Of a stretch of 64,000 nucleotides of DNA, positions 1 through 6,663 are shown one piece after another. The DNA is from Kitasatospora indigofera (lineage in GTDB: Bacteria > Actinomycetota > Actinomycetes > Streptomycetales > Streptomycetaceae): NCBI RefSeq assembly GCF_014655955.1, contig NZ_BNBO01000024.1, positions 1 to 64,000 on the forward strand, read 5' to 3'. The notes under the pieces are model-generated. The model saw only the letters and a program-made list of their open reading frames with translations, was not told the DNA's origin and ran no database searches. Position 1 is the first letter of the stretch, and every line of letters begins with the position of its first letter. Position numbers and translations under genes: made by a program.

Positions 1-21
1 GACTGCGTCGGCCGCGGCGGG

Positions 22-462
22 TCAGTCGCGGCGGATCGTGGGCTTCAGCTCCATGAACCGCGCGAGCAGGCCGTTGACGAACGCCGGGGAGTCGTCGGTG
101 GAGAACTCCTTGGCGATCTCGACGGCCTCGTCCAGGACGACGGCGTCCGGGACGCCGTCCTCCCAGATCAGCTCGTAGGCGCCGAGCCGCAGGACGTTGC
201 GGTCCGCGATCGGCATCCGGTCGAGGGTCCAGCCCACCGAGTAGGTGGAGATCAGCTCGTCGATGCGACGCGCGTGCTGGACGTACCCCTCGATCAGCTG
301 CATGGTGTACTCGCCGATCTGCGGGGTGCCCTCGTCCGGCTTGGGCTCCCGGGCGCGGGCCACCCAGTCGGCGAGGACGCGCTGCGGGTCGACGTCCCGG
401 TGGTCGGCCTCGAAGAGGATCTGGAAGGCTCGCGTACGGGCCTTGCTACGGGCGGCCGACAC
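22..462 (-). CDS. nusB: Transcription antitermination factor NusB
   Basis: NusB binds boxA RNA with NusE (ribosomal protein S10) and supports antitermination on rRNA operons in the cytoplasm. The 146-residue product has the full length of the family: an Arg-rich N-terminus (SKARTRAFQILFE), an all-helical body, and the conserved C-terminal region with DEAVEIAKEFSTDDSPAFVNGLL. The start is GTG; an ATG is not available near the conserved N-terminus. It lies only 4 bases downstream of efp, so the two genes are almost certainly cotranscribed, as in other actinobacteria. Identification is secure from the sequence; the role in rRNA synthesis is known for the family and not shown here. Confidence 0.96.
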   Translation of the reverse strand: MSAARSKARTRAFQILFEADHRDVDPQRVLADWVARAREPKPDEGTPQIGEYTMQLIEGYVQHARRIDELISTYSVGWTLDRMPIADRNVLRLGAYELIWEDGVPDAVVLDEAVEIAKEFSTDDSPAFVNGLLARFMELKPTIRRD

Positions 463-466
463 GGAC

Positions 467-1030
467 TTACTTCACCCGGCCGAGGTAGCTGCCGTCGCGG
501 GTGTCGACCTTGATCTTCTCGCCGGTGACGATGAAGAGCGGGACGGCGATCTCGGCGCCGGTCTCCAGCGTGGCCGGCTTGGAGCCACCGGTGGAGCGGT
601 CGCCCTGGACGCCCGGCTCGGTGTGCTGGATGAGCAGCTCGACCGAGGCCGGGAGCTCGATGTACAGCGGGGAGCCCTCGTACATCGCCACGACGGCCTC
701 GAAGCCCTCGAGCAGGTACTTGGCGGCGTCGCCGACGACGGCGGGCTCGATGATGACCTGGTCGTAGGTGTCCGTGTCCATGAACACGAAGTTCGAGCCG
801 TCCTTGTACGAGAACTGCATGCCGCGCTTGTCGACGCTGGCGGTCTCGACCTTGGTACCCGCGTTGAAGGTCTTGTCGACGACCTTGCCGGTCAGGACCT
901 CCTTGAGCTTGGTGCGCACGAAGGCGGGGCCCTTGCCCGGCTTGACGTGCTGGAACTCTACGACGGACCAGAGCTTGCCACCGTCGAGCTTGAGGACCAT
1001 GCCGTTCTTGAGATCGTTCGTGGAAGCCAC
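467..1030 (-). CDS. efp: Translation elongation factor P
   Basis: EF-P enters stalled ribosomes and promotes peptide bond formation at polyproline stretches. The 187-residue protein has the three-barrel length and the N-terminal KOW-like segment ([16 protein letters not shown]), the domain I loop with [15 protein letters not shown], and the C-terminal end [19 protein letters not shown]. The modified lysine site is in the loop PGKGPA. The start is GTG, with AGGAG about 13 bases upstream. The many proline-rich proteins encoded here, such as the protein at 7621-8688, are the type of substrate that needs EF-P (inference). It is upstream of nusB in the same unit. Confidence 0.97.
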   Translation of the reverse strand: MASTNDLKNGMVLKLDGGKLWSVVEFQHVKPGKGPAFVRTKLKEVLTGKVVDKTFNAGTKVETASVDKRGMQFSYKDGSNFVFMDTDTYDQVIIEPAVVGDAAKYLLEGFEAVVAMYEGSPLYIELPASVELLIQHTEPGVQGDRSTGGSKPATLETGAEIAVPLFIVTGEKIKVDTRDGSYLGRVK

Positions 1031-1088
1031 GGGCGCACTTACTCCTGGATATAGCTGTCAAGGAACCAAGGGGTGCGTCCTGGCCCCC

Positions 1089-1108
1089 GCCGCGTCGGGT
1101 GACGCGGC
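1089..1108 (-). terminator. Hairpin downstream of the M24 gene
   Basis: GCCGCGTC and GACGCGGC form an 8-bp perfect stem around a GGGT tetraloop. It sits 7 bases beyond the stop of the M24 peptidase-like gene and about 60 bases before the efp start. This position suggests a terminator or attenuator between the two genes; there is no U-tract, which is common in Streptomyces hairpins. Confidence 0.55.
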
Positions 1109-1115
1109 AACGGGA

Positions 1116-2222
1116 CTACAGGGCGAGGAGCTCCTTGGTGGTGATGGTGAGCAGCTCGGGCCCGCCCTCTTCGAGGGGGCGCACCACGAGGGTGTCCTCG
1201 ATCCGGACCCCGCCCTTTCCGGGGAGGTGAACCCCGGGGCCGACGGTGACCGGCACGCGATTGTCCAGTTTACCCATGTCTGCGGGACCGAGACGCGGCG
1301 CCTCCCGGATCTCCAGCCCGATGCCGTGCCCGACGGGGTGCGGAGAGGCCTCGGAATGACCGGCCGCCTGCAGGATCTCGCGCGCGGCCAGGTCGGGTAC
1401 GCAGCTTTCGACCCCCGGCCCGAGGGCCTCCCGCCCGGCCCGCTGGGCGCGGAAGACCAGCCGGTGGAGCTCCACCTGCCAGGGCGCCGGGGAGGCGCCG
1501 ATGACGAAGGTCCGGGCGGTGGAGACGCCGTAGCCGCGGTACTGGGCGCCGAGCACGACGGTCAGGAAGTCGCCCTCCTCGACCCGGCGGTCGGTGGGCT
1601 GGTGGTTCTCCTGCCCGGAGTGGCTGCCGGTGCCGACCGACACCGGGAAGGCCGCCTTGTCCGCGCCGTGGTCGATCATGCGGCGTTCCAGCTCCATCGC
1701 CAGGTGCCGCTCGGTCCGGCCGACCAGGATCGATTCGAGCAGTTCGCTCAGGGCCTGGTCGGCGATCTCGGCGGCGATCCGCAGGTCGGCGATCTCGTGC
1801 TCGTCCTTGACCACCCGCATCCGCTCGACCGCCCGGCCCAGGTCCGCCAGTCGTACGCCCTCGGCGAGGGCGGCCACCGCGCGGTGCCGGGTGACGGTCA
1901 GGTCGTGCTCCTCCACCACCAGGTCGCCCACCCGCAGCTGGGCGGCGGCCTCGGCGGCCGCGAGCGCGGTGTCGGCGCCGGCGGTCACCAGCAGTTGGCT
2001 GAGGTCCTCGCCGAGCAGGTGCTCGCCGGTGTCGTCCGGGGGCAGGTCGTCCGGCAGCGCGAGCAGCGCGCGCTCCCGGGTGAGCAGCAGGGTGGCACCG
2101 CACGGGCCGCATCCGGTGAGGTAGCGGACGTTCGACGGCCGGGTGATCAGCGCCGCGTCCGCCCCCTTCCCGCTGCAGTTCTCCCTCAGACGCTCCCGCC
2201 GGCCCGCGTACGCATCAGACAT
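1116..2222 (-). CDS. M24 (Xaa-Pro aminopeptidase-like) family protein, probably inactive
   Basis: The 368-residue protein has a creatinase/aminopeptidase P fold: an N-terminal domain (about 1-130) and a C-terminal pita-bread domain (about 140-368). The family hydrolyses N-terminal Xaa-Pro bonds with a dinuclear metal site held by Asp, Asp, His, Glu, Glu. Here His299 (in VGHGIGLEI) and Glu342 (in GGVRIEDTL) remain, but the positions of the two Asp are Val223 (VVLGAQY) and Ser234 (GVSTART), and the first Glu is Gly328 (TVGPGVH). A working metal centre is therefore unlikely. The ATG at 2222 is chosen because the reading frame upstream looks non-coding. It occupies the place of pepQ/pepP next to efp in actinobacteria, so a binding role kept by selection is possible (inference). 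Confidence 0.85.
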   Translation of the reverse strand: MSDAYAGRRERLRENCSGKGADAALITRPSNVRYLTGCGPCGATLLLTRERALLALPDDLPPDDTGEHLLGEDLSQLLVTAGADTALAAAEAAAQLRVGDLVVEEHDLTVTRHRAVAALAEGVRLADLGRAVERMRVVKDEHEIADLRIAAEIADQALSELLESILVGRTERHLAMELERRMIDHGADKAAFPVSVGTGSHSGQENHQPTDRRVEEGDFLTVVLGAQYRGYGVSTARTFVIGASPAPWQVELHRLVFRAQRAGREALGPGVESCVPDLAAREILQAAGHSEASPHPVGHGIGLEIREAPRLGPADMGKLDNRVPVTVGPGVHLPGKGGVRIEDTLVVRPLEEGGPELLTITTKELLAL

Positions 2223-2386
2223 GGGTCGAGCGTACGGAGAGCGGCGGCGGTTCGCCCGGCGAGCGCTCCGGACGGCGGCACCCGGCGGCCTCCGGGCCGG
2301 GCGGACGGGACACCGGGGGCGGCCGGCGAAGGCGTCGGGGCACCGGGGAATGCACCGGGGGGCGGCCGTGTTGGAGGAGCCAGTGG

Positions 2387-2404
2387 TGGAAATGACATCC
2401 ATTT
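2387..2404. promoter_or_regulatory. Zur-type operator candidate upstream of rpmG
   Basis: The element TGGAAATGACATCCATTT has the inverted arms AAATG and CATTT and stands out as an AT-richer island in a GC-rich region. It resembles the Streptomyces Zur box as I recall it (TGAAAATGATTTTCA type). Zur is known to repress the zinc-free L31 and L33 paralogue genes under zinc sufficiency, and those genes follow directly. It lies about 81 bases before the rpmG start. The match was made by eye and was not scored with a matrix. Confidence 0.6.
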
Positions 2405-2412
2405 TACTACTC

Positions 2413-2448
2413 GCTCCACGAGCTCCACGAGCTTCACGAGCTCCACGC
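2413..2448. repeat. Four tandem 9-bp repeats in the rpmG leader
   Basis: The unit GCTCCACGA occurs four times head to tail; the third copy has one change (GCTTCACGA) and the fourth ends in C instead of A. The array lies between the Zur-like operator and the rpmG start, so it is probably in the untranslated leader. It is not explained by any coding constraint I can see. Confidence 0.8.
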
Positions 2449-2484
2449 ACCACCAGCTCCACCGCGACACCGAAGGAGAGCCCC

Positions 2485-2649
2485 ATGGCCCGCAACGAAC
2501 TGCGCCCGGTCGTCCGACTCCGCTCCACCGCCGGCACCGGCTACACGTACGTGACCCGGCTGAACCGGCGCAACGACCCCGACCGGATGGCGCTGCGCAA
2601 GTACGACCCGGTCGCGCGGCAGCACGTGCTGTTCCGCGAGGAGCGCTGA
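2485..2649 (+). CDS. rpmG: 50S ribosomal protein L33, zinc-independent paralogue
   Basis: This is a 54-residue L33 with the family core [19 protein letters not shown] and end [16 protein letters not shown]. It has no cysteine, so it is the C-minus form that replaces the zinc-ribbon form when zinc is scarce. The ATG is preceded by AAGGAG 8 bases upstream. It is followed 71 bases later by the type B L31 gene, the usual pair in a Zur-regulated ribosomal paralogue operon, and the operator-like element upstream agrees with that. The protein itself is certain; zinc regulation is inferred from family knowledge and the operator. Confidence 0.95.
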   Translation: MARNELRPVVRLRSTAGTGYTYVTRLNRRNDPDRMALRKYDPVARQHVLFREER

Positions 2650-2720
2650 CACCGCCCGCGACACCACCGAACCGCCCCGGCCGGCCCCGCCCGCGCCCGA
2701 CACCCCCGAGGAGCACTCCG

Positions 2721-2996
2721 ATGCAGACCGGCATCCACCCCGCGTACCGCCCGGTCGTCTTCCGCGACCGCAGCGGCGACCTGGCCTTCCTCACCCGCTC
2801 GACCATCGGCACCGGCACCGGCACCGGCACCGGCACCGGGCGGACCGTCGAGTGGGAGGACGGCCGCAGCTACCCCGTCGTCGACGTCGAGGTCTCCTCG
2901 GCGAGCCATCCCTTCCACACCGGCCGGACCCGGGTGCTGGACAGCGCCGGCCGGATCGAGGACTTCCACCGCCGCTACGGCAGGCGGCACGGCTGA
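2721..2996 (+). CDS. rpmE2: 50S ribosomal protein L31 type B
   Basis: The 91-residue protein starts [18 protein letters not shown] and contains the L31 type B core FLTRST and [15 protein letters not shown], ending in an Arg-rich tail. It lacks the CxxC zinc ligands of type A L31 and therefore belongs to the zinc-free set. Unusually, five tandem GGCACC units insert an alternating Gly-Thr run at about residues 30-39, between FLTRSTI and the [10 protein letters not shown] segment, where homologues normally have a short Thr-rich turn. An ATG with GAGGAG upstream fixes the start. It is cotranscribed with rpmG and is expected to respond to zinc starvation. Confidence 0.95.
   Translation: MQTGIHPAYRPVVFRDRSGDLAFLTRSTIGTGTGTGTGTGRTVEWEDGRSYPVVDVEVSSASHPFHTGRTRVLDSAGRIEDFHRRYGRRHG
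2808..2837 (+). repeat. Five tandem GGCACC hexanucleotides inside rpmE2
   Basis: Five perfect copies of GGCACC encode (Gly-Thr)5 in L31. The unit is a multiple of three, so copy changes would keep the reading frame and only alter loop length. Confidence 0.97.
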
Positions 2997-3043
2997 CCCG
3001 ATCCGACCCGACCGGACAGGACCCGGTACGACCTGACGCGCCT

Positions 3044-3078
3044 GCGCGGCGCCACCCCCTCGGCGGGTGGCGCCGCGC
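3044..3078. terminator. Bidirectional terminator between rpmE2 and the XRE gene
   Basis: A perfect 14-bp stem (GCGCGGCGCCACCC with GGGTGGCGCCGCGC) closes a 7-base loop in the gap between two convergent genes. It can serve both transcripts. A short TTT follows on the plus side. Confidence 0.85.
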
Positions 3079-3097
3079 GGGCGTTTGCGGGCGGGCC

Positions 3098-3682
3098 TCA
3101 GCGCGGCGGCGGCACCGAGACGACCATGGTCAGCCGCACCGGCACGGCGCCGTCGTTGCGGTAGCCGTGGGCCTGGGAGGCCTCGAAGGAGGCGGTGCTG
3201 CCGGCCGGGACCACATGGTCGCGGTCGCCGTGCGAGAGGGTCAGCTCGCCGCTCTCCACCCGGACGATCTCGACCGTGCCGGCCGGGTGCGCCTCCGACG
3301 CGTACCCCTCACCGGGTTCGAGGTGCCAGGCCCAGAGTTCCAGCGGCCCCGGCGCCTCCACCCCGCTGAGCAGGGTGCCGCTGCCGCCGTCCGGGCCGGT
3401 CCAGAGCGGGACGGCCTGGTCGGCGGTGACGATCCGCACCGCGGCGCTCTCGTCGTAGTCGAGCAGCCGGGCGATCGAGGCGCCGAGCGCGTCGGCGAGG
3501 CGCACCACCGTGGCGACGCTGGGATTGGTCCTGGCCTGTTCGATCTGCACGATCATCCCCCGGCTGACGCCGGCCCGGGCGGCCAGCGCGTCCAGGGTGT
3601 GGCCGCGCTCGGTGCGCAGTCGCTTGAGGTTCCGGGCGAGCGCCTGGGTGACGAGATCGGGATCCGGCACGGGACAGTCCAA
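3098..3682 (-). CDS. XRE-family regulator with C-terminal cupin domain
   Basis: This 194-residue protein has an N-terminal helix-turn-helix of the Cro/C1 type (about 12-66; ARNLKRLRTERGHTLDALAARAGVS) and a small C-terminal cupin barrel (about 100-190; WHLEPGEGY, VESGELTL, AHGYRN). Such proteins bind DNA as dimers and sense a small ligand in the cupin. The gene is divergent from an EamA-family exporter 160 bases away, so it probably controls that exporter and itself (inference). The start is uncertain: TTG at 3682 gives the longest form, GTG at 3670 is 4 codons shorter, and neither has a clear ribosome binding site. The ligand cannot be told from the sequence. Confidence 0.88.
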   Translation of the reverse strand: MDCPVPDPDLVTQALARNLKRLRTERGHTLDALAARAGVSRGMIVQIEQARTNPSVATVVRLADALGASIARLLDYDESAAVRIVTADQAVPLWTGPDGGSGTLLSGVEAPGPLELWAWHLEPGEGYASEAHPAGTVEIVRVESGELTLSHGDRDHVVPAGSTASFEASQAHGYRNDGAVPVRLTMVVSVPPPR

Positions 3683-3696
3683 TGAATTGATTCGGA

Positions 3697-3716
3697 TAGT
3701 TCACTATGTTGCACTA
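3697..3716. promoter_or_regulatory. Possible operator between XRE and EamA genes
   Basis: The AT-richer stretch in this divergent gap contains TAGTTCACTA followed by TTGCACTA, that is two ACTA-ended half-sites with an inverted TAGT. It is the most plausible target of the neighbouring XRE regulator, but the symmetry is weak. Confidence 0.35.
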
Positions 3717-3842
3717 CGCTGCGGTCCGGGCAAGAAGTCCACCCGACTGTACTGCGGAGGCCACTGTGCTGTCCCACTCCCGTCCGCCGGCCGCTCCGGC
3801 ACCCACTCCGCACTCCCCCGCCGGCCGGCCGGCCGTGGCCCG

Positions 3843-4697
3843 ATGAGCGCGCTGCTCGCCCTGAGCGCCAGCCTGCTCTGGGGCCTGGCCGACTTCGGCG
3901 GCGGCGCCCTCACCCGGCGGCTGCCGGCCCTGGCGGTGGTGGTCGCCTCCCAGCTGGCGGCCACCGTGGTGCTGGTCGTCGCCGCCCTGGCGACCGGCGC
4001 CCTCGCCGACGCCGGCCCGATGCTCTGGTACGCCGTCGCGGCCGGGGTGATCGGCCCGTTCGCGATGCTGGCCTTCTACCGGGCGCTGGCCCTGGGCCCG
4101 ATGGGGGTGGTCTCGCCGCTGGCCACCGTGGGGGTGGCCGTCCCGGTCGGCGTCGGGCTGGTGCTCGGCGAGCGGCCCGGCCTCGTCCAGGCGGCCGGGA
4201 TCGCGGTGGCGGTGGTCGGCGTCGCGCTGGCCGGCGGCCCGGAGCGCGGCGGGCGGTCCGCCGGCCGGACGGTCCTGCTGCTCACCCTGGGCGCCGCCTT
4301 CGGCTTCGGCGCCGTGATGGCCCTGGTCGCGCACGCCTCCAGCGGCGGCGGGCTCCTGCTGACCCTCTGCGTCCAGCGGCTGTGCAACATCGCCGTCGGC
4401 GGCGCCGTGCTGGCCCCGACGCTGCGCCCGGCCGGGGCCGGCCGCGCCCTCGGCCGGGAGCTGCGCGGGCGGTTGCCCGCGCTGACCGCGGTGGGCGTGG
4501 CCGACGTGGCGGCGAACGGCGCCTACGCGATGGCCGCGCACAGCGGGTCGACCGCCGCGGCCGCCGTGCTCGCCTCGCTCTTCCCCGTCGTCACCGCCCT
4601 GATGGCGCGCGGTGTGCTCAAGGAGCGGCTGCGCCGGGTCCAGGTGCTGGGCGCCGGCCTGGCGGTGGCCGGGACGTTGCTGCTCGCCGCCGCCTGA
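3843..4697 (+). CDS. EamA/DMT-family membrane transporter
   Basis: The 284-residue protein is almost entirely hydrophobic, with about ten predicted membrane helices arranged as two EamA repeats (about 1-130 and 145-284). The N-terminus SALLALSASLLWGLADFGGG is typical of drug/metabolite exporters. Later landmarks are GVVSPLATVGV and the second-repeat end VTALMARGVLKERLRRVQ. The ATG at 3843 begins exactly at the first helix; an upstream in-frame extension exists but is hydrophilic and unlikely. Substrate is unknown; the family exports amino acids, drugs or metabolites. The divergent XRE-cupin gene is the likely regulator. Confidence 0.88.
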   Translation: MSALLALSASLLWGLADFGGGALTRRLPALAVVVASQLAATVVLVVAALATGALADAGPMLWYAVAAGVIGPFAMLAFYRALALGPMGVVSPLATVGVAVPVGVGLVLGERPGLVQAAGIAVAVVGVALAGGPERGGRSAGRTVLLLTLGAAFGFGAVMALVAHASSGGGLLLTLCVQRLCNIAVGGAVLAPTLRPAGAGRALGRELRGRLPALTAVGVADVAANGAYAMAAHSGSTAAAAVLASLFPVVTALMARGVLKERLRRVQVLGAGLAVAGTLLLAAA

Positions 4698-4703
4698 GCC
4701 GGA

Positions 4704-4719
4704 CCGGGCTCGTGCCCGG
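4704..4719. terminator. Short hairpin after the EamA gene
   Basis: CCGGGC, TCGT loop and GCCCGG form a 6-bp stem just after the EamA stop and 43 bases before the NiCoT stop. The genes converge here. The stem is short and there is no U-tract. Confidence 0.35.
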
Positions 4720-4761
4720 CCCGCGGCCCGGACCCGCACCGGGCGACCGCCCGGAGCCGGG

Positions 4762-5880
4762 TCAGGGCCGGGCGGCCCAGCGCTGCTCGACCCGGCCCAG
4801 CCGCCAGTACGCGATCGCCGCCGCCCAGACCACCACGAACAGGCCGACGATCACGTACCCGACGTTGTCGAGCGAGAGGCCGGCGATCCAGCCGCTGACC
4901 GGGTCGGTCAGGTCCAGCTTCTCGTGCAGCACCCCGACCAGTTCGATGGTGCCGATGATGAAGGCGACCGCGATCGACAGGCCGGTGATGGTCAGGTTGT
5001 AGTACACCTTGCGCACCGGGTTGGAGAACGCCCACTGGTAGGCGAAGTTCATGAACGTCCCGTCCAGCGTGTCGAACAGGCTCATCCCGGCGGCGAACAG
5101 CAGCGGCAGGCAGACGATCGCGTACCACGGCAGGCCCGCCGCGGCGCCGCTGCCGGCCATCACCATCAGGGTCACCTCGGTCGCGGTGTCGAAGCCGAGG
5201 CCCAGCACCATGCCGACCGGGAACATCTGGCCGGGCCGGGTGATCGAGCGGGTGGCCCGGTTCAGCACCCGGTTGAACAGGCCCCGGGAGTTGAGGTGCT
5301 CCTCCAGCTCCGCCTCGTCGTAGCGCCCGTCCCGCATCGCCCGGAACACCCGCAGGATGCCGAAGAGGGCGGCCAGGTTGAGGGCGCCGATCAGGTAGAG
5401 GAAGGCCCCGGAGGCGCTGGTGCCCAGCACCCCCAGCCACTGGTGGGTCACCGAGTCCTCGTCCATCAGGGTGGTGGCGAGCTGGGCGCCGCCCGCCACC
5501 AGGGCCGCCATCAGCACCACCATCGAGGAGTGCCCGAGCGCGAACCAGAAGCCCACCGAGACCGGCCGCCGGCCGTCCGCCATCAGCTTGCGGGTGGTGT
5601 TGTCGATCACCGCGATGTGGTCGGCGTCGAAGGCGTGCCGCATCCCCAGCGTGTACGCGGTGATGCCCAGGCCAACCCCGAAGACCTGGGTACCGACCGC
5701 GTACTCGTGCGGGGCGACCAGGAAGAACAGCGTCCCGAACGCCACCACGTGCATGGCCAGGATCACCGCCATCAGCCCGGCCGTCCGCACGGTGTCCTCG
5801 CGCCGCCAGCGGAAGGCGGGGAGCGCGGGGGCGTCCGCGGGCACCGCCGTTCGGGCAGCACCGATTTCGGGCAGGGTCAT
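4762..5880 (-). CDS. NiCoT-family nickel/cobalt permease
   Basis: This 372-residue inner-membrane protein imports Ni2+ or Co2+. It carries the family signature RHAFDADHI in helix II (with the following AVIDNTTR), the LGHSSMV segment, and the second signature LGFDTATEV, plus FDTLDGTFM. Eight membrane helices are expected. The ATG at 5880 is preceded by GGAG 9 bases upstream. A complete cobalamin riboswitch lies 37 bases upstream, which indicates that the physiological substrate is cobalt for B12 synthesis rather than nickel (inference from known riboswitch-linked NiCoT genes). An ArsR-type gene is divergent, suggesting a second, metal-dependent control. Confidence 0.94.
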   Translation of the reverse strand: MTLPEIGAARTAVPADAPALPAFRWRREDTVRTAGLMAVILAMHVVAFGTLFFLVAPHEYAVGTQVFGVGLGITAYTLGMRHAFDADHIAVIDNTTRKLMADGRRPVSVGFWFALGHSSMVVLMAALVAGGAQLATTLMDEDSVTHQWLGVLGTSASGAFLYLIGALNLAALFGILRVFRAMRDGRYDEAELEEHLNSRGLFNRVLNRATRSITRPGQMFPVGMVLGLGFDTATEVTLMVMAGSGAAAGLPWYAIVCLPLLFAAGMSLFDTLDGTFMNFAYQWAFSNPVRKVYYNLTITGLSIAVAFIIGTIELVGVLHEKLDLTDPVSGWIAGLSLDNVGYVIVGLFVVVWAAAIAYWRLGRVEQRWAARP

Positions 5881-5917
5881 CCGGTCACGCTCCAGCACCT
5901 CGTGGATCACTTCGTGA

Positions 5918-6128
5918 GATGCCGTGGCCGGTCTCCTGGCTTTGGGGCACACCCGGCCGCGCGGTGGCGGCGGGTGCTGCGTGACCGCGCCAGGCCTTCC
6001 CGGACGCCTTAGCGTCCAGTGACCACCCGCCCGGGGGCGGGTACGGCACGGAGACTTCCCGTTCACAGTGGCGAGGGCCGCTCCGGGCTGGGACCTCTGA
6101 AGGTCCGTCACCGGTCTTCCCGAACACC
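5918..6128 (-). promoter_or_regulatory. Cobalamin (B12) riboswitch
   Basis: Read on the minus strand, the leader of the NiCoT gene contains in order the conserved class I cobalamin aptamer blocks: CGGGAAGACCGGTG, the CGCCACTGTGA block, the later CACTGG and CGGGAAGGC pair, and the 3' signature AAAGCCAGGAGACCGGCC. The length, about 211 nucleotides, is right for the class. The aptamer ends 37 bases before the ATG, so control could act on the ribosome binding site. High adenosylcobalamin is expected to turn cobalt import off. This is one of the clearest calls in the window. Confidence 0.95.
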
Positions 6129-6172
6129 ACGGCGGGCCACACCGTACGGGGCGTCAGGTCATTTGTGCAAGG

Positions 6173-6188
6173 CTGCGCAGCTGCGCAG
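6173..6188. promoter_or_regulatory. Perfect palindrome, candidate ArsR operator
   Basis: CTGCGCAGCTGCGCAG is a 16-bp perfect palindrome made of two copies of the 8-bp palindrome CTGCGCAG. It lies between the divergent NiCoT transcript start region and the arsR-type gene, 36 bases before the ArsR ATG. ArsR/SmtB repressors bind such inverted repeats, so it may control both promoters. Confidence 0.6.
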
Positions 6189-6224
6189 GTGTTCAGGATC
6201 ACAGGCGGCCCCCGGACTGCGACA

Positions 6225-6629
6225 ATGGCCCGCATGCATCTCGTACCGCCCGAGCGCGCGGAGCACCGGACCATCGACGGGCACCGGGTCTGCGAGGCCA
6301 TCGCCGCCATCGGCGACCCCGCCCGGGTGCGCACCTGGGCCGAGCGCTTCTCGCTGCTCGCCGACCCCGGCAGGCTCGCGCTGCTGCTCGCCCTGCACCG
6401 CGCCGGGCCGCTCGCCGTCGGCGACCTCGCGGTGGCCACCGGCATGCGCGACCCGGCCGTCTCGCAGGCGCTCCGGCTGCTGCGCACCGCCGGTGTGGTG
6501 GCCGGGGACCGGGACGGCCGGGTGGTGCGCTACCGGGTCGTCGACCAGGAACTCGGCGCCCTGCTGGCCCCCTGCGTGGCGGCCGGGCACGTGGAGCCGG
6601 AGCCGGCCGTCGGCCGGCCGCGGGCCTGA
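6225..6629 (+). CDS. ArsR/SmtB-family metal sensor
   Basis: The 134-residue protein is a winged helix-turn-helix repressor: LLADPGRLALLLALHRAGPLAV begins the fold, and the recognition helix lies in AVSQALRLLRTAGVV, followed by the wing GDRDGRVVRYRV. It has His and Cys residues near both ends (MHL, EHR, GHRVCEAI, and APCVAAGH at the C-terminus) that could form a metal site resembling those of the nickel/cobalt sensors NmtR and KmtR (inference). ATG at 6225 or 6234 are both possible; neither has a clear ribosome binding site, so a leaderless message is conceivable. Its position, divergent from a cobalt-type permease with a palindrome between, suggests it senses Co or Ni. Confidence 0.85.
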   Translation: MARMHLVPPERAEHRTIDGHRVCEAIAAIGDPARVRTWAERFSLLADPGRLALLLALHRAGPLAVGDLAVATGMRDPAVSQALRLLRTAGVVAGDRDGRVVRYRVVDQELGALLAPCVAAGHVEPEPAVGRPRA

Positions 6630-6663
6630 CGCCCGCCGGGGCCGGCCCGGGCGGGCGTCAGGC
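6624..6663. terminator. Bidirectional terminator containing both stop codons
   Basis: A perfect 14-bp stem (GCCTGACGCCCGCC with GGCGGGCGTCAGGC) has a 12-base loop. The TGA of arsR is in one arm and the TGA of the convergent DNA glycosylase gene is in the other, so the gene ends themselves build the terminator. Confidence 0.85.

Noticed and set aside
2223-2537. N-terminal extension of the M24 protein up to 2537
   Set aside because: The added residues have no family match, run through the rpmG gene start and Zur-like operator, and the ATG at 2222 fits the family start.
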